Below are positions 11,365 to 19,730 of a stretch of 64,000 bases of DNA, piece after piece (positions within the stretch are counted from its first letter, which is position 1; every line of letters starts with the position of its first letter). The notes under the pieces were generated by a model. It had not been told where the DNA came from, ran no database searches, and saw only the letters and a program-made list of their open reading frames with translations. The stretch is taken from NCBI GenBank assembly GCA_964468045.1, contig CAYXTO010000009.1, forward strand, positions 1-64,000, given 5' to 3'. This DNA is from JAWKXU01 sp964468045 (GTDB lineage: Bacteria; Pseudomonadota; Alphaproteobacteria; Sphingomonadales; Sphingomonadaceae). The position numbers and the translations under genes are program-made.

Positions 11365-12873
11365 ATGGCAAGCATCGCAGTGCAAGAACGTTCCGAGATC
11401 GGCGGGCAAGCCGAGGAATTCGATGTCCTTATCGTTGGAGCGGGCATTTCCGGCATAGGCAGTGCCTATCACCTGCTTACCCAGTGTCCGGACAAGCGCT
11501 TTGTGGTGCTGGAAGCGCAGGAAGGATTTGGCGGCACCTGGCGGACCCACAAATATCCCGGGACACGCTCCGATTCCGACCTCTACACCTTCGGTTATCG
11601 CTTCAAGCCCTGGGTCGGTCCGCCGATCGCGACGAAGGAGGAAATTTGCAAGTATCTGGGCGAAGTGATCGACGAGAACGGTCTGGATCGCTTCATTCGC
11701 TATGGCTCGAAGATAACGGGATGCTCGTGGTCCAGCGGCGACCGCAAGTGGACGGTCGAGGTCGGCGGCGAAGGCGGAAAGCCAGGCAAGACCTATCGCT
11801 GCAATTTCCTCTGGATGTGCCAGGGCTATTACGATCACGACAATCCATTTCTGCCTGATTGGCAGGGTTTGAACGATTTCAAGGGAACTCTCATCCACGC
11901 TCAAAAATGGGATGAAAACCTCGATTATGCCGGCAAGCAGGTTGTGGTGATCGGGTCCGGCGCCACCGCCGCGACAGTCATTCCGGCGATGGCAGGCGAG
12001 GCGGGGCATGTGACCATGCTGCAGCGCTCCCCAACCTACTTCTTCTGCTATCCCAACCGCAGCGACCTTGCCGATCAATTGCGCCTGATTGGCGTGGATG
12101 AGCCGACAATCCACCGGGTGGTGCGGCTGCAGTATCTTCATGACCTCAAGACCCTCGATCGTCGCTCCCAGGAAGAACCGGAGGTGGTTTTCGAGGAACT
12201 GAAAACCTTGATCAGGCAGTATGCGGGCGACGACTTCAAGTTCGACCCGGATTTCACTCCTCGCTACCGCGTATGGCAACAGCGCCTCGCCTTCGTGCCG
12301 GATGGCGACATGTTCCGCGCGATCGGTGAAGGCAAGGTCTCGGCGGTTACCGATGAGATCGATCACTTCGTACCCGATGGCATCCGTTTGAAATCGGGCA
12401 AGGAACTGAAAGCGGATATCGTGGTCGCCGCCACCGGATTCCGGCTGTCCGTGATGGGGAACATCCCGTTCAAGGTCGACGGGAAAGACGTGGATTGGTC
12501 CGAGACGGCCACCTATCGCGGAATGATGTTTACCGGAGTGCCGAATCTGCTCTGGGTCTTCGGCTATTTCCGCGCGGCATGGACGCTGCGGGTCGACCTG
12601 ATGGGCGATTTCGTTTGCCGCCTGCTCGAGCATATGGACCGCAAGGGCGCGAGCCAGGTGAATGTGACCCCTCCCTCCGGTGGAGAGAACGATCCGCTCC
12701 TGCCATGGATAGAGTCGGAAAACTTCAATCCGGGCTATCTCATGCGCGATGTGGACAGGCTTCCCAAACGGCTCGGCGATCGCCCCGAGTGGCGGCATAC
12801 CCAGAACTATTGGAAAGAAAGCGAAGATATTCCGGCTATCGACCTGGACGGGCCTGAATTCCTGTATCGCTGA
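11365..12873 (+). CDS. Flavin-containing Baeyer-Villiger monooxygenase
   Basis: Inserts one oxygen of O2 next to a ketone carbonyl using FAD and NADPH, giving an ester or lactone. The 502 residues show the FAD site GAGISG (25-30), FGGTWR (55-60), the type I BVMO fingerprint as FKGTLIHAQKWD (172-183, variant of FxGxxxHxxxW[P/D]), and the NADPH site GSGATAA (197-203). Start 11365 is preferred because the purine-rich AGGTAGAGGA precedes it; TTG 11344 would add seven residues. It is convergent with an AraC gene and neighbours hydrolase, alcohol and aldehyde dehydrogenases. Substrate unknown. Confidence 0.93.
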   Translation: MASIAVQERSEIGGQAEEFDVLIVGAGISGIGSAYHLLTQCPDKRFVVLEAQEGFGGTWRTHKYPGTRSDSDLYTFGYRFKPWVGPPIATKEEICKYLGEVIDENGLDRFIRYGSKITGCSWSSGDRKWTVEVGGEGGKPGKTYRCNFLWMCQGYYDHDNPFLPDWQGLNDFKGTLIHAQKWDENLDYAGKQVVVIGSGATAATVIPAMAGEAGHVTMLQRSPTYFFCYPNRSDLADQLRLIGVDEPTIHRVVRLQYLHDLKTLDRRSQEEPEVVFEELKTLIRQYAGDDFKFDPDFTPRYRVWQQRLAFVPDGDMFRAIGEGKVSAVTDEIDHFVPDGIRLKSGKELKADIVVAATGFRLSVMGNIPFKVDGKDVDWSETATYRGMMFTGVPNLLWVFGYFRAAWTLRVDLMGDFVCRLLEHMDRKGASQVNVTPPSGGENDPLLPWIESENFNPGYLMRDVDRLPKRLGDRPEWRHTQNYWKESEDIPAIDLDGPEFLYR

Positions 12874-12877
12874 ACTT

Positions 12878-12893
12878 GGCCGGTCCTCCGGCC
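12878..12893. terminator. Hairpin between convergent BVMO and AraC genes
   Basis: GGCCGG-TCCT-CCGGCC, a perfect 6-bp GC-rich stem with a 4-base loop in the 24-bp gap between two convergent stops. The T tract is weak, so terminator function is inferred from position. Confidence 0.55.
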
Positions 12894-12897
12894 TCGT

Positions 12898-13941
12898 CTA
12901 ATTAGCCTTGCCCGAATTGATCAGGGTTCTTCGGAATTCCAGCGAACCCATGCCCGACCAGCGCTTGAACGCCCTGGAAAAGCTTGAAGGTTCGGCGAAA
13001 CCCACTGCAGCGGCGATGGCTTCGACGGACATTGCCTTGTCGGCAAGCAATTCGCAGGCGCGCTGATAGCGGGCTTCGTCGATCAGGGTCGAAAACCTCG
13101 TTCCCTCCTCGGCAAGGCGACGATGCAGCGTCCGTTCCGAAAGGGCGAGTCTTTCCGCAGCCTCGCTCGCTGAAGGAAACCTGTCGAATGCAATGCTCAG
13201 CATGGCATTCAGGCGCTGGGATATCCGGGCGTTCGAACGCGCCGCCTTCAGGAGGCCTTCGCATTTCGAGCTGTAAAGGAGCATCAGCTCCATATCGGCA
13301 AGCGGCAGCGGGGCATTCGCCGTGCCAGGCTTGAAGCGCCATTGAGTCTGTTCGGCATCGAACTGCACGCGGCATGGGAACAGACTGCTGTCGATTTCCC
13401 ATCCGGGCGGAGGAGGCGCTGCGACGCACACTTCTTCCAGCGGAAGACGGCCTCCCGTCAGGTCCGCGATCAAGGTCCGTATCGCGCCAAGATCCCGATA
13501 TTGCGAGAAATGGCGCAGTTGCAGCGGCACCCCGCCGTCTTCGCCGATCAGCGCGCAAGCATTGTTGGGGCCTCTCTCGAGGCGATAGCTGATCAGCGAA
13601 TAGGTAAGCTCCTGATACCGGCACGCCACGTTCAGGCCTTCCCCTAAGGTCCGGGCCGTCATCATCGCCAACCCAAAGGTGCCGTACTTCATGGAACGAT
13701 ACCGCAGACCCATCCGCAGCCATTGATCGGCACTTTGCCCGGTCGCCTCCGCAAAAGCCCGCTGCAGCTGGAGCTCCTCCTCAGCCAGCAAGTCGCGCGT
13801 GCCGCTCTCGAATGAAAGAGGTTTTAGCCGATGATAATTGCAGAAGGAATCCCAGCCAATGCTGAACTGATGGATCAGTTCATCATGCATTATCCGGGCG
13901 CTCAGATCGGGCAGCGCCGCCAGCAGCGTATCTGACCTCAT
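12898..13941 (-). CDS. AraC-family transcriptional regulator
   Basis: 347 residues. The N-terminal ~220 residues resemble the arabinose-binding-like domain of the OruR/ArgR type (DQWLRMGLRYRSMKYGTFGLAMMTARTLGEG). The C-terminal ~100 residues are the double HTH: FPSASEAAERLALSERTLHRRLAEEGTRFSTL and SVEAIAAAVGFAEPSSFSRAFKRWSG. It lies between the BVMO gene and the divergent PQQ-dehydrogenase operon, so it is the natural local regulator of the catabolic cluster, sensing a pathway compound. AraC proteins usually bind direct repeats, so the nearby palindromes may belong to another factor. Confidence 0.92.
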   Translation of the reverse strand: MRSDTLLAALPDLSARIMHDELIHQFSIGWDSFCNYHRLKPLSFESGTRDLLAEEELQLQRAFAEATGQSADQWLRMGLRYRSMKYGTFGLAMMTARTLGEGLNVACRYQELTYSLISYRLERGPNNACALIGEDGGVPLQLRHFSQYRDLGAIRTLIADLTGGRLPLEEVCVAAPPPPGWEIDSSLFPCRVQFDAEQTQWRFKPGTANAPLPLADMELMLLYSSKCEGLLKAARSNARISQRLNAMLSIAFDRFPSASEAAERLALSERTLHRRLAEEGTRFSTLIDEARYQRACELLADKAMSVEAIAAAVGFAEPSSFSRAFKRWSGMGSLEFRRTLINSGKAN

Positions 13942-13950
13942 CCTGTTTAC

Positions 13951-13968
13951 CTTTCGTTTTTTCGAAAG
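13951..13968. promoter_or_regulatory. CTTTCG/CGAAAG dyad upstream of AraC gene
   Basis: CTTTCG-TTTTTT-CGAAAG, perfect 6-bp arms, 10 bp upstream of the AraC gene start in the divergent promoter region. It could be an operator or an RNA hairpin in the leader. Confidence 0.4.
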
Positions 13969-14011
13969 CTAGGCAGACCGACAATATGCGTCAAGCAGGC
14001 TGGCAATTTGC

Positions 14012-14025
14012 GCCAAGAAGTTGGC
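14012..14025. promoter_or_regulatory. GCCAA-N4-TTGGC dyad upstream of PQQ dehydrogenase operon
   Basis: Perfect 5-bp arms around GAAG, 62 bp upstream of the GTG start and inside the AraC/PQQ divergent interval. It has the same arms and spacing as 11252-11265. Confidence 0.55.
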
Positions 14026-14087
14026 GACAGCGAACATGGCATTTGCTTGGTGTAAGGCTACTCCGAAATGGGATTCTGGAGGGGATA

Positions 14088-16223
14088 GTGACAACAATCG
14101 TCAGGCCGAAATGGCTGTTTTCGTTGATTGCCAGCCTGGCGCTTGCGGGCTGTGGCTCAGCCGATCGCACAAGTACGGCCTCCGGATCCCCGAACTGGGA
14201 CCGTCTGCTCTCAGCAGCCGAAAATCCCGACGACTGGGTCACTTATGGCGGCACCTTCGATGAGCAGCGGTTCAGTGGGCTGACGCAGATCTCCGATGCC
14301 AATGTCGGCCAGCTGGGCCTCGCCTGGTCTTACGAGTTCGACACCAACCGGGCGCAGGAGACGACTCCTCTCGAATATGATGGCGTGATCTATGCCACCA
14401 CCGCCTGGTCCAAGGTCTTTGCGCTGGATGCAAAGACCGGGAAACTGATCTGGAGCTACGATCCCGAAGTTCCGGGTGAGGCAGGAGCCAAGGGATGCTG
14501 CGATGTCGGCAATCGAGGCGCGGCGATCTATGACGGCAAGCTTTATTTCGGCACTTTCGACGGACGGCTGATCGCGCTCGACATCAAGACCGGAAAGCCG
14601 GTCTGGTCAGTCGTTACGGTCGATCAATCCAAGCCCTACACCATCACGGGAGCGCCGCGCATCGTGAAGGGCAAGGTCGTTATCGGCAATGGCGGAGCGG
14701 AGCTGGGCGTTCGCGGCTATGTCAGCGCTTACGATGCGCAAACGGGCAAGCAGGTCTGGCGCTTCTATACCGTGCCGGGCAATCCGGCGGACGGGCCGGA
14801 CAATGCCGCATCCGATGACGTGCTGGCGAGCAAGGCTTCCTCCACATGGTTCGGGAAGTTCTGGGAAGCGGGCGGCGGCGGCACGGTCTGGGATTCGATC
14901 GTTTATGATCCCGAGCTCGACCAGCTATACATCGGCGTCGGAAACGGCAGCCCATGGAACCACAAGATCCGCAGCCAGGGCAAGGGCGACAATCTGTTCC
15001 TGTCCTCCATCGTGGCGCTTGATCCGGATACCGGCAAATATCGCTGGCATTATCAGGCCTCACCCGGGGAAAGCTGGGACTATACCAACACCCAGAGCAT
15101 CATTCTCGCCACGCTCGACATCGAGGGCAAGCCGCGCAAGGTGCTGATGCAAGCGCCCAAGAACGGTTTCTTCTTTGTCATCGACAGGACCAACGGCAAG
15201 CTGCTCTCGGCCCGGAATTATGTCGAGGTGAACTGGGCCACCGGCTATGATCTGAGTACGGGCCGCCCGATCGAAAACCCTGAAGCCCGCTACGATCAAG
15301 GCTCCTTCGTAGCCATACCGGGCGCGCTCGGCGGGCATAACTGGCAACCGATGGCCTTCAGCCCCAGGACCGGCCTGGCATACATCCCGGGGCAGGACGC
15401 ATTGTTCGGCTACGACAACCCGGAGCAATATAAATACCGCCCCGGCCGCTGGAACACGGGCATTGGCACCATCGGAGCAGAAGCTCCCGACGATGCCAAC
15501 GAGTTCCAGGCTATCCGCAAGATGCTCAGGGGGCGCCTGATCGCATGGGATCCGGTCAAGCAGAAGGCAGCCTGGACCTTCGACTATGACGAGCCATGGA
15601 ACGGCGGGGTTCTCTCCACAGCCGGAAATCTCGTGTTCCAGGGCGACACGAAGGGCAATTTCCGCGCATTCGCAGCCGATAGCGGCAAGGTCGTGTGGAC
15701 GGCCCAGCTCGGCATGCCCATCATGGCCGCGCCAACCACCTTCGCGGTGGATGGCGTGCAATTTGTTGCGGTCGCGGCGGGCTATGGCGGGGCTTATGCC
15801 CTGACCAGTGCCTTCAACGACAATCCTTCTCCGCAGCAGAATGGCCGCCTCTACGTTTTCAAGGTTGGCGGCAAAGCCGCGATGCCGGAGATTGCGAAGC
15901 TGGCTTTCGGTCCACCCAGTCCTGCAACCGACAAGTTCACGCCGCAGCAGATTGCGCTAGGCAAGGGGCGGTTCGCGACTGATTGCTGGATGTGCCACGG
16001 CCCCGGCAGCGTTTCGAGCGGTGTCGCGCCTGACTTGCGCCGGTCCGGCGCGGCCGGCGATGCACAGATGTGGAAGCAGATCGTGATTGACGGCGCACTC
16101 AAGGATCGCGGCATGATCGGCTTTGCGAAATACATGACCGATGCCGATGCCGAAGCGATTCGCGCCTATATCTCGGACCGGGCCGCCACACTGAAGCAGT
16201 CGGAAAAGGGAAGCGGCAAATGA
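14088..16223 (+). CDS. PQQ-dependent quinohemoprotein alcohol dehydrogenase (lipoprotein)
   Basis: Oxidises alcohols in the periplasm with PQQ and passes electrons to a C-terminal haem c. Start GTG 14088 is chosen because GGAGGGGA precedes it and it gives a lipoprotein signal (SLIASLALAGC, Cys ~22). The ~700-residue protein shows propeller repeats such as FALDAKTGKLIWSYD, the adjacent-cysteine ring in GCCDVGN (~137) and the haem motif CWMCH (~633-637). First gene of an operon with overlapping hydrolase and aldehyde dehydrogenase genes, so the alcohol may be the hydroxy acid or alcohol released after Baeyer-Villiger oxidation. A longer frame from 13986 is unlikely. Confidence 0.93.
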   Translation: MTTIVRPKWLFSLIASLALAGCGSADRTSTASGSPNWDRLLSAAENPDDWVTYGGTFDEQRFSGLTQISDANVGQLGLAWSYEFDTNRAQETTPLEYDGVIYATTAWSKVFALDAKTGKLIWSYDPEVPGEAGAKGCCDVGNRGAAIYDGKLYFGTFDGRLIALDIKTGKPVWSVVTVDQSKPYTITGAPRIVKGKVVIGNGGAELGVRGYVSAYDAQTGKQVWRFYTVPGNPADGPDNAASDDVLASKASSTWFGKFWEAGGGGTVWDSIVYDPELDQLYIGVGNGSPWNHKIRSQGKGDNLFLSSIVALDPDTGKYRWHYQASPGESWDYTNTQSIILATLDIEGKPRKVLMQAPKNGFFFVIDRTNGKLLSARNYVEVNWATGYDLSTGRPIENPEARYDQGSFVAIPGALGGHNWQPMAFSPRTGLAYIPGQDALFGYDNPEQYKYRPGRWNTGIGTIGAEAPDDANEFQAIRKMLRGRLIAWDPVKQKAAWTFDYDEPWNGGVLSTAGNLVFQGDTKGNFRAFAADSGKVVWTAQLGMPIMAAPTTFAVDGVQFVAVAAGYGGAYALTSAFNDNPSPQQNGRLYVFKVGGKAAMPEIAKLAFGPPSPATDKFTPQQIALGKGRFATDCWMCHGPGSVSSGVAPDLRRSGAAGDAQMWKQIVIDGALKDRGMIGFAKYMTDADAEAIRAYISDRAATLKQSEKGSGK

Positions 16224-17173
16224 GCAAGGCTGTAGTCCTGCCGGAAACGGCGGCGATCCTGGAAGCGTTGGCCGCGCAGGAAGGGCCGGCGCTCTCGGAG
16301 ATGACGGCCCCCGAAATGCGGAGCGTCTACGGGCAATTGGGCGAGCTGTTCGACCTGCCGCCCGTGCCCGGGATAATGACGGCCGACTTCATCGGGGCGG
16401 GCATTCCCATGCGGGTCTATCATCCCGGCGAGCCCAGGGCAGCGCCAGTCATCGTGTATATGCATGGCGGGGGTTGGGTGATCGGTGATCTGGAAAGCCA
16501 CCATTCGCTCTGTACCCAGATTGCCGGGCAGACCGGATTGCGAGTGGTGGCGGTTCATTACCGGCTCGCACCGGAAGCGACATTCCCCGCCGCGCATGAG
16601 GATTGCATTGCGGCGGTCGGGCATGTGCTTTCCAGCCCGGCCGAACTTGGCGCTCCTGTCACAGGGGTTGCTCTGGCCGGCGACAGTGCGGGTGCCAATC
16701 TCGCCTTTGCCGTTTCGAGCCATTACGGCGAGGGAATGCTTGCCCAATTGCTGATCTATCCGGTTGGTGATTGCACCGGGACGGATACTGCTTCCTACAG
16801 GGATTTTGGCGAGGGCTACCTTCTCGACAAGCCTTTGATGGATCGCTTCATTGGCGATTATCTTCCCGCGCCGGATACCCGTGCGGACCTGCGCGTATCG
16901 CCTTTGCTGGGTGAATTGGCGGGCAAATTGCCGCCGACCATGATACTCACCGCAGGGCTTGATCCGCTGCGCGATGAAGGGCGATTGCTTGCGGGCAGGA
17001 TTGCCCTGACGGGCAGCGAAGTGCATTTCCTTGAGGCGGAAGGCCTCATTCATGGGATGGCCACCATGCGCAAGGTCTTGCCTACCGGCGACCGGATCTT
17101 GCAGCAGACGTTCAGCCGGTTTGCAGAACTTATCAAAGATCGAAGCGATAAAGCACAGGAGCGAGAGGCATGA
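16220..17173 (+). CDS. Alpha/beta hydrolase, HSL/acetyl-esterase type
   Basis: 317 residues of the hormone-sensitive-lipase family of esterases. The oxyanion-hole motif is HGGGW (~82-86) and the nucleophile elbow GDSAGAN holds the catalytic Ser near residue 156. The acid and His are likely in TAGLDPLRDEG and EGLIHGMATM. It overlaps the PQQ dehydrogenase stop by 4 bp and the aldehyde dehydrogenase start by 4 bp, so all three are co-translated. In context it may hydrolyse the ester or lactone made by the BVMO. No signal peptide, so it is cytosolic. Confidence 0.92.
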   Translation: MSKAVVLPETAAILEALAAQEGPALSEMTAPEMRSVYGQLGELFDLPPVPGIMTADFIGAGIPMRVYHPGEPRAAPVIVYMHGGGWVIGDLESHHSLCTQIAGQTGLRVVAVHYRLAPEATFPAAHEDCIAAVGHVLSSPAELGAPVTGVALAGDSAGANLAFAVSSHYGEGMLAQLLIYPVGDCTGTDTASYRDFGEGYLLDKPLMDRFIGDYLPAPDTRADLRVSPLLGELAGKLPPTMILTAGLDPLRDEGRLLAGRIALTGSEVHFLEAEGLIHGMATMRKVLPTGDRILQQTFSRFAELIKDRSDKAQEREA

Positions 17174-18597
17174 GAGATTATCTCGATTTCTATATCGATG
17201 GGGCATGGGTCTCGCCAGCGCAGCCCAAGACGCTGGATGTTATCGACCCGTCCACCGAACAGCCGGTGGGGCGGATCAGCCTTGGCAGCGCGGCGGATGT
17301 CGATCGCGCGGTCGCGGCGGCGCGGCGTGCCTTTTCATCCTTCGGCCGAAGCTCGAAGGCTGAGCGGCTCGCTCTGCTCGATGCGATCATCGCGGCCTAC
17401 AAGGCGCGGGAAAAGGATTTGGCAGATGCCGTGCGGGAGGAGATGGGCGCACCATCGTTCCTGGCCAGCGGTGCGCATGTCCCGTTCGCCCTGATGCATT
17501 TCGAAACGGCGCGCAAATTGCTGCCGGATTTCAGTTACGACGTCGATCACGGCACGACGCTGATCACCAAGGAGCCGATCGGGGTGGTCGGGATGATCAC
17601 GCCCTGGAACTGGCCGCTCAATCAGATCGCCTGCAAGGTCGCACCTGCCCTGGCGGTAGGGTGCACGATGGTCCTCAAGCCTTCGGAGGTGGCGCCTTTC
17701 AGCGGCCAGATCTTCGCGGAAGTCATGCATGCTGCCGGCGTTCCGGCCGGCGTGTTCAACATGGTACAGGGCGATGGCCCCACCGTGGGCGCCGCCATTT
17801 CCGCGCATCCCGGGGTGGACATGGTTTCCTTCACGGGATCGACCCGCGGCGGGGTCGAGGTGGCGCGCAATGCCGCCAGCACTGTGAAGCGCGTCCATCA
17901 GGAGCTGGGCGGCAAGTCGGCCAATATCATCCTGGATGATGCCGATTTCGAATCCGCCGTCCGCCAGGGGGTGGAAGCAATGATGGTGAACAGCGGCCAG
18001 AGCTGCAATGCCCCGTCGCGCATGCTGATCCCGGCCGCGCGAATGCAGGAAGCAGGCGAGATCGCAAAACGGACCATCGCCCAGCAGAAGGTCGGGGCGC
18101 CGACCGAGGAGGTTAATCTTGGCCCGGTCGTATCCGATGTGCAGTGGAACCGTATCCAGTCTCTGATCGAGAAGGGTTTGGAGGAAGGGGCCGATCTGGT
18201 GGCGGGCGGTCCCGGAAAGCCGGAAGGTCTCAACCAGGGATATTATGTCCGGCCCACGGTTTTCGGCGGCGTGAACAACCAGATGACGATCGCCCGCGAG
18301 GAGATCTTCGGGCCGGTGCTCGTCATCATCGGATATGACAATGAAGATCAGGCGATCGAGATCGCCAACGACACCCCCTATGGCCTCGCCGGATATGTTC
18401 AGTCAGGGGACATCGGCCACGCTCGCGATGTGGCTTCGAGGATACGGGCAGGGCAGGTCGCGCTGAACTATGCGCCGCTCGATCTCGCGGCTCCGTTCGG
18501 CGGCTACAAGCAATCCGGCAATGGGCGCGAATGGGGTGAGCATGCCTTCCATGAATTCATGGAAGCGAAGGCGGTGCTGGGTTACGCGCCCGCCTGA
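17170..18597 (+). CDS. NAD(P)-dependent aldehyde dehydrogenase
   Basis: 475 residues, normal for the ALDH superfamily; oxidises an aldehyde to the acid. Motifs: the cofactor region ITPWNWPLNQIACKVAPAL, SFTGSTRGG, the general base Glu in HQELGGKSANII, and the catalytic Cys in NSGQSCNAPSRM (~279). C-terminal PFGGYKQSGNGREWG is characteristic. Last gene of the PQQ-dehydrogenase/hydrolase operon, 40 bp before a strong terminator, and suited to oxidise the aldehyde made by the dehydrogenase. Confidence 0.95.
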   Translation: MRDYLDFYIDGAWVSPAQPKTLDVIDPSTEQPVGRISLGSAADVDRAVAAARRAFSSFGRSSKAERLALLDAIIAAYKAREKDLADAVREEMGAPSFLASGAHVPFALMHFETARKLLPDFSYDVDHGTTLITKEPIGVVGMITPWNWPLNQIACKVAPALAVGCTMVLKPSEVAPFSGQIFAEVMHAAGVPAGVFNMVQGDGPTVGAAISAHPGVDMVSFTGSTRGGVEVARNAASTVKRVHQELGGKSANIILDDADFESAVRQGVEAMMVNSGQSCNAPSRMLIPAARMQEAGEIAKRTIAQQKVGAPTEEVNLGPVVSDVQWNRIQSLIEKGLEEGADLVAGGPGKPEGLNQGYYVRPTVFGGVNNQMTIAREEIFGPVLVIIGYDNEDQAIEIANDTPYGLAGYVQSGDIGHARDVASRIRAGQVALNYAPLDLAAPFGGYKQSGNGREWGEHAFHEFMEAKAVLGYAPA

Positions 18598-18637
18598 CCC
18601 GAGGCCTGATCATGGGCCCGATCCCGGGTGGAACCAA

Positions 18638-18666
18638 AAAGGGGCGGTACATGGGACCGCCCCTTT
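18638..18666 (+). terminator. Rho-independent terminator of catabolic operon
   Basis: Perfect 11-bp stem AAAGGGGCGGT / ACCGCCCCTTT with a 7-base loop, followed by CCTTTTGC. It closes the PQQ-dehydrogenase/hydrolase/aldehyde dehydrogenase operon and, being symmetrical, can also serve the convergent gene ending at 18719. Confidence 0.85.
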
Positions 18667-18718
18667 CCTTTTGCAGTTAGCTCGCCGACTACACTCACCG
18701 CGTCGCCGGGGCCGTCAC

Positions 18719-19645
18719 TCAGCCATATTGGGTGACGTAGTCCTTCACAAAATCGAAGTAGTTCTTGTTCCAGTTGAATTCGCACACGCCGACGCCCGGC
18801 ACTCCGTCGAATTCCAGCGTCGCGCAGCCGGTGTTGATGATGGTCTTCGGATCGTGCGACGACTGCAGGATGCCGAACATCTTGTAATCGATGAATGACT
18901 TGCGCCCTTCGGTGTCGGTTACCGTCACTTGGAAGGTTTTCTGCAGCATGTCATCGCCGAAGGTGAAATCGTAATCGACATCGGCGATGTGGCGCATCGC
19001 GCCGTCCTTGAAGAGGAAGCCGCGCAACTCGGTCTTGCCGAAGGCCTGCATTTCGAAAAAATGCATGGAGGAATCGCCGGTGGTGGCGTGAACCCATTTG
19101 TAATGCTGGTTGATGCCCCATATGCGCGGGCCCCAGCTATGGTCGCGCACCAGGAAACCCTTGTGGGGATATTTCTGGCCGTCGATCTCGATATCGGCCA
19201 CCACCCGCCCGTGCTGCTCGGTCCGGTTGTCGCCGAAATAGGGCGGGTTGCCCTTCGGGTGGGTGCTGAAGGGGTAAGGGGGGTGCGTGCCCTCGAAGCT
19301 GGCCTTCACCTTGATGCGTTCGCCGCTCCAGTCGAGATCGACCTTCTTGAAGGGCTCGGCCACTTCCATATGTAACGGGCCAAGCCGCCAGTTGTCGAAG
19401 TTCATGTCGTCACTGATCGTGCCGTCATGCGCTTCGACCACTTGTTCGGGAAAATTTGGCCCGAAGAAGCAGGCCATGGCCCGCGCTTCGCCTGTGCCCA
19501 GCATGCTGGGATAGATGAACCCGGCCATCTGGTGTTCCGGCATCAGGAAGATATGCGCCAGGGATTCCCGACCATTGGGGGCCAGCTTGTGGCGATACGC
19601 GTTCTCGACCGGAAAGTCGGTAAACTGCTTGTTGATTTCAGACAT
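18719..19645 (-). CDS. CrtC/AttH-like lipocalin-fold protein (DUF7064/7065 type)
   Basis: 308 residues without signal peptide. The best landmark is FLVRDHSWGPRIWG near residue 165, a pattern I associate with the AttH/CrtC-like beta-barrel family found in terpenoid and aromatic degradation clusters. The N-terminal half has HIFLMPEHQMAGFIYPSML, the C-terminal half KSFIDYKMFGILQS and many predicted strands. No catalytic role is established. Same strand as the SDR gene 85 bp upstream, likely one transcript, converging on the catabolic operon. Confidence 0.7.
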   Translation of the reverse strand: MSEINKQFTDFPVENAYRHKLAPNGRESLAHIFLMPEHQMAGFIYPSMLGTGEARAMACFFGPNFPEQVVEAHDGTISDDMNFDNWRLGPLHMEVAEPFKKVDLDWSGERIKVKASFEGTHPPYPFSTHPKGNPPYFGDNRTEQHGRVVADIEIDGQKYPHKGFLVRDHSWGPRIWGINQHYKWVHATTGDSSMHFFEMQAFGKTELRGFLFKDGAMRHIADVDYDFTFGDDMLQKTFQVTVTDTEGRKSFIDYKMFGILQSSHDPKTIINTGCATLEFDGVPGVGVCEFNWNKNYFDFVKDYVTQYG

Positions 19646-19687
19646 CTTGCCTTCTTTCTCGTGGTTGTCGCGGATCGAGACCCGAAC

Positions 19688-19701
19688 GCCGGATTCTTGG
19701 C
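19688..19701. promoter_or_regulatory. Imperfect GCC..-N4-TTGGC site
   Basis: GCCGG-ATTC-TTGGC, 43 bp upstream of the CrtC/AttH-like gene. It matches the cluster dyad in the right arm and three bases of the left arm. A weak third copy at best, since the match could arise by chance. Confidence 0.25.
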
Positions 19702-19730
19702 GAGGACCACCGATCCGCAGGATAATGAGG

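Noticed and set aside
11194..12798. 534-codon minus-strand frame opposite the BVMO
   Set aside because: Antisense to a gene with FAD, NADPH and BVMO fingerprints.
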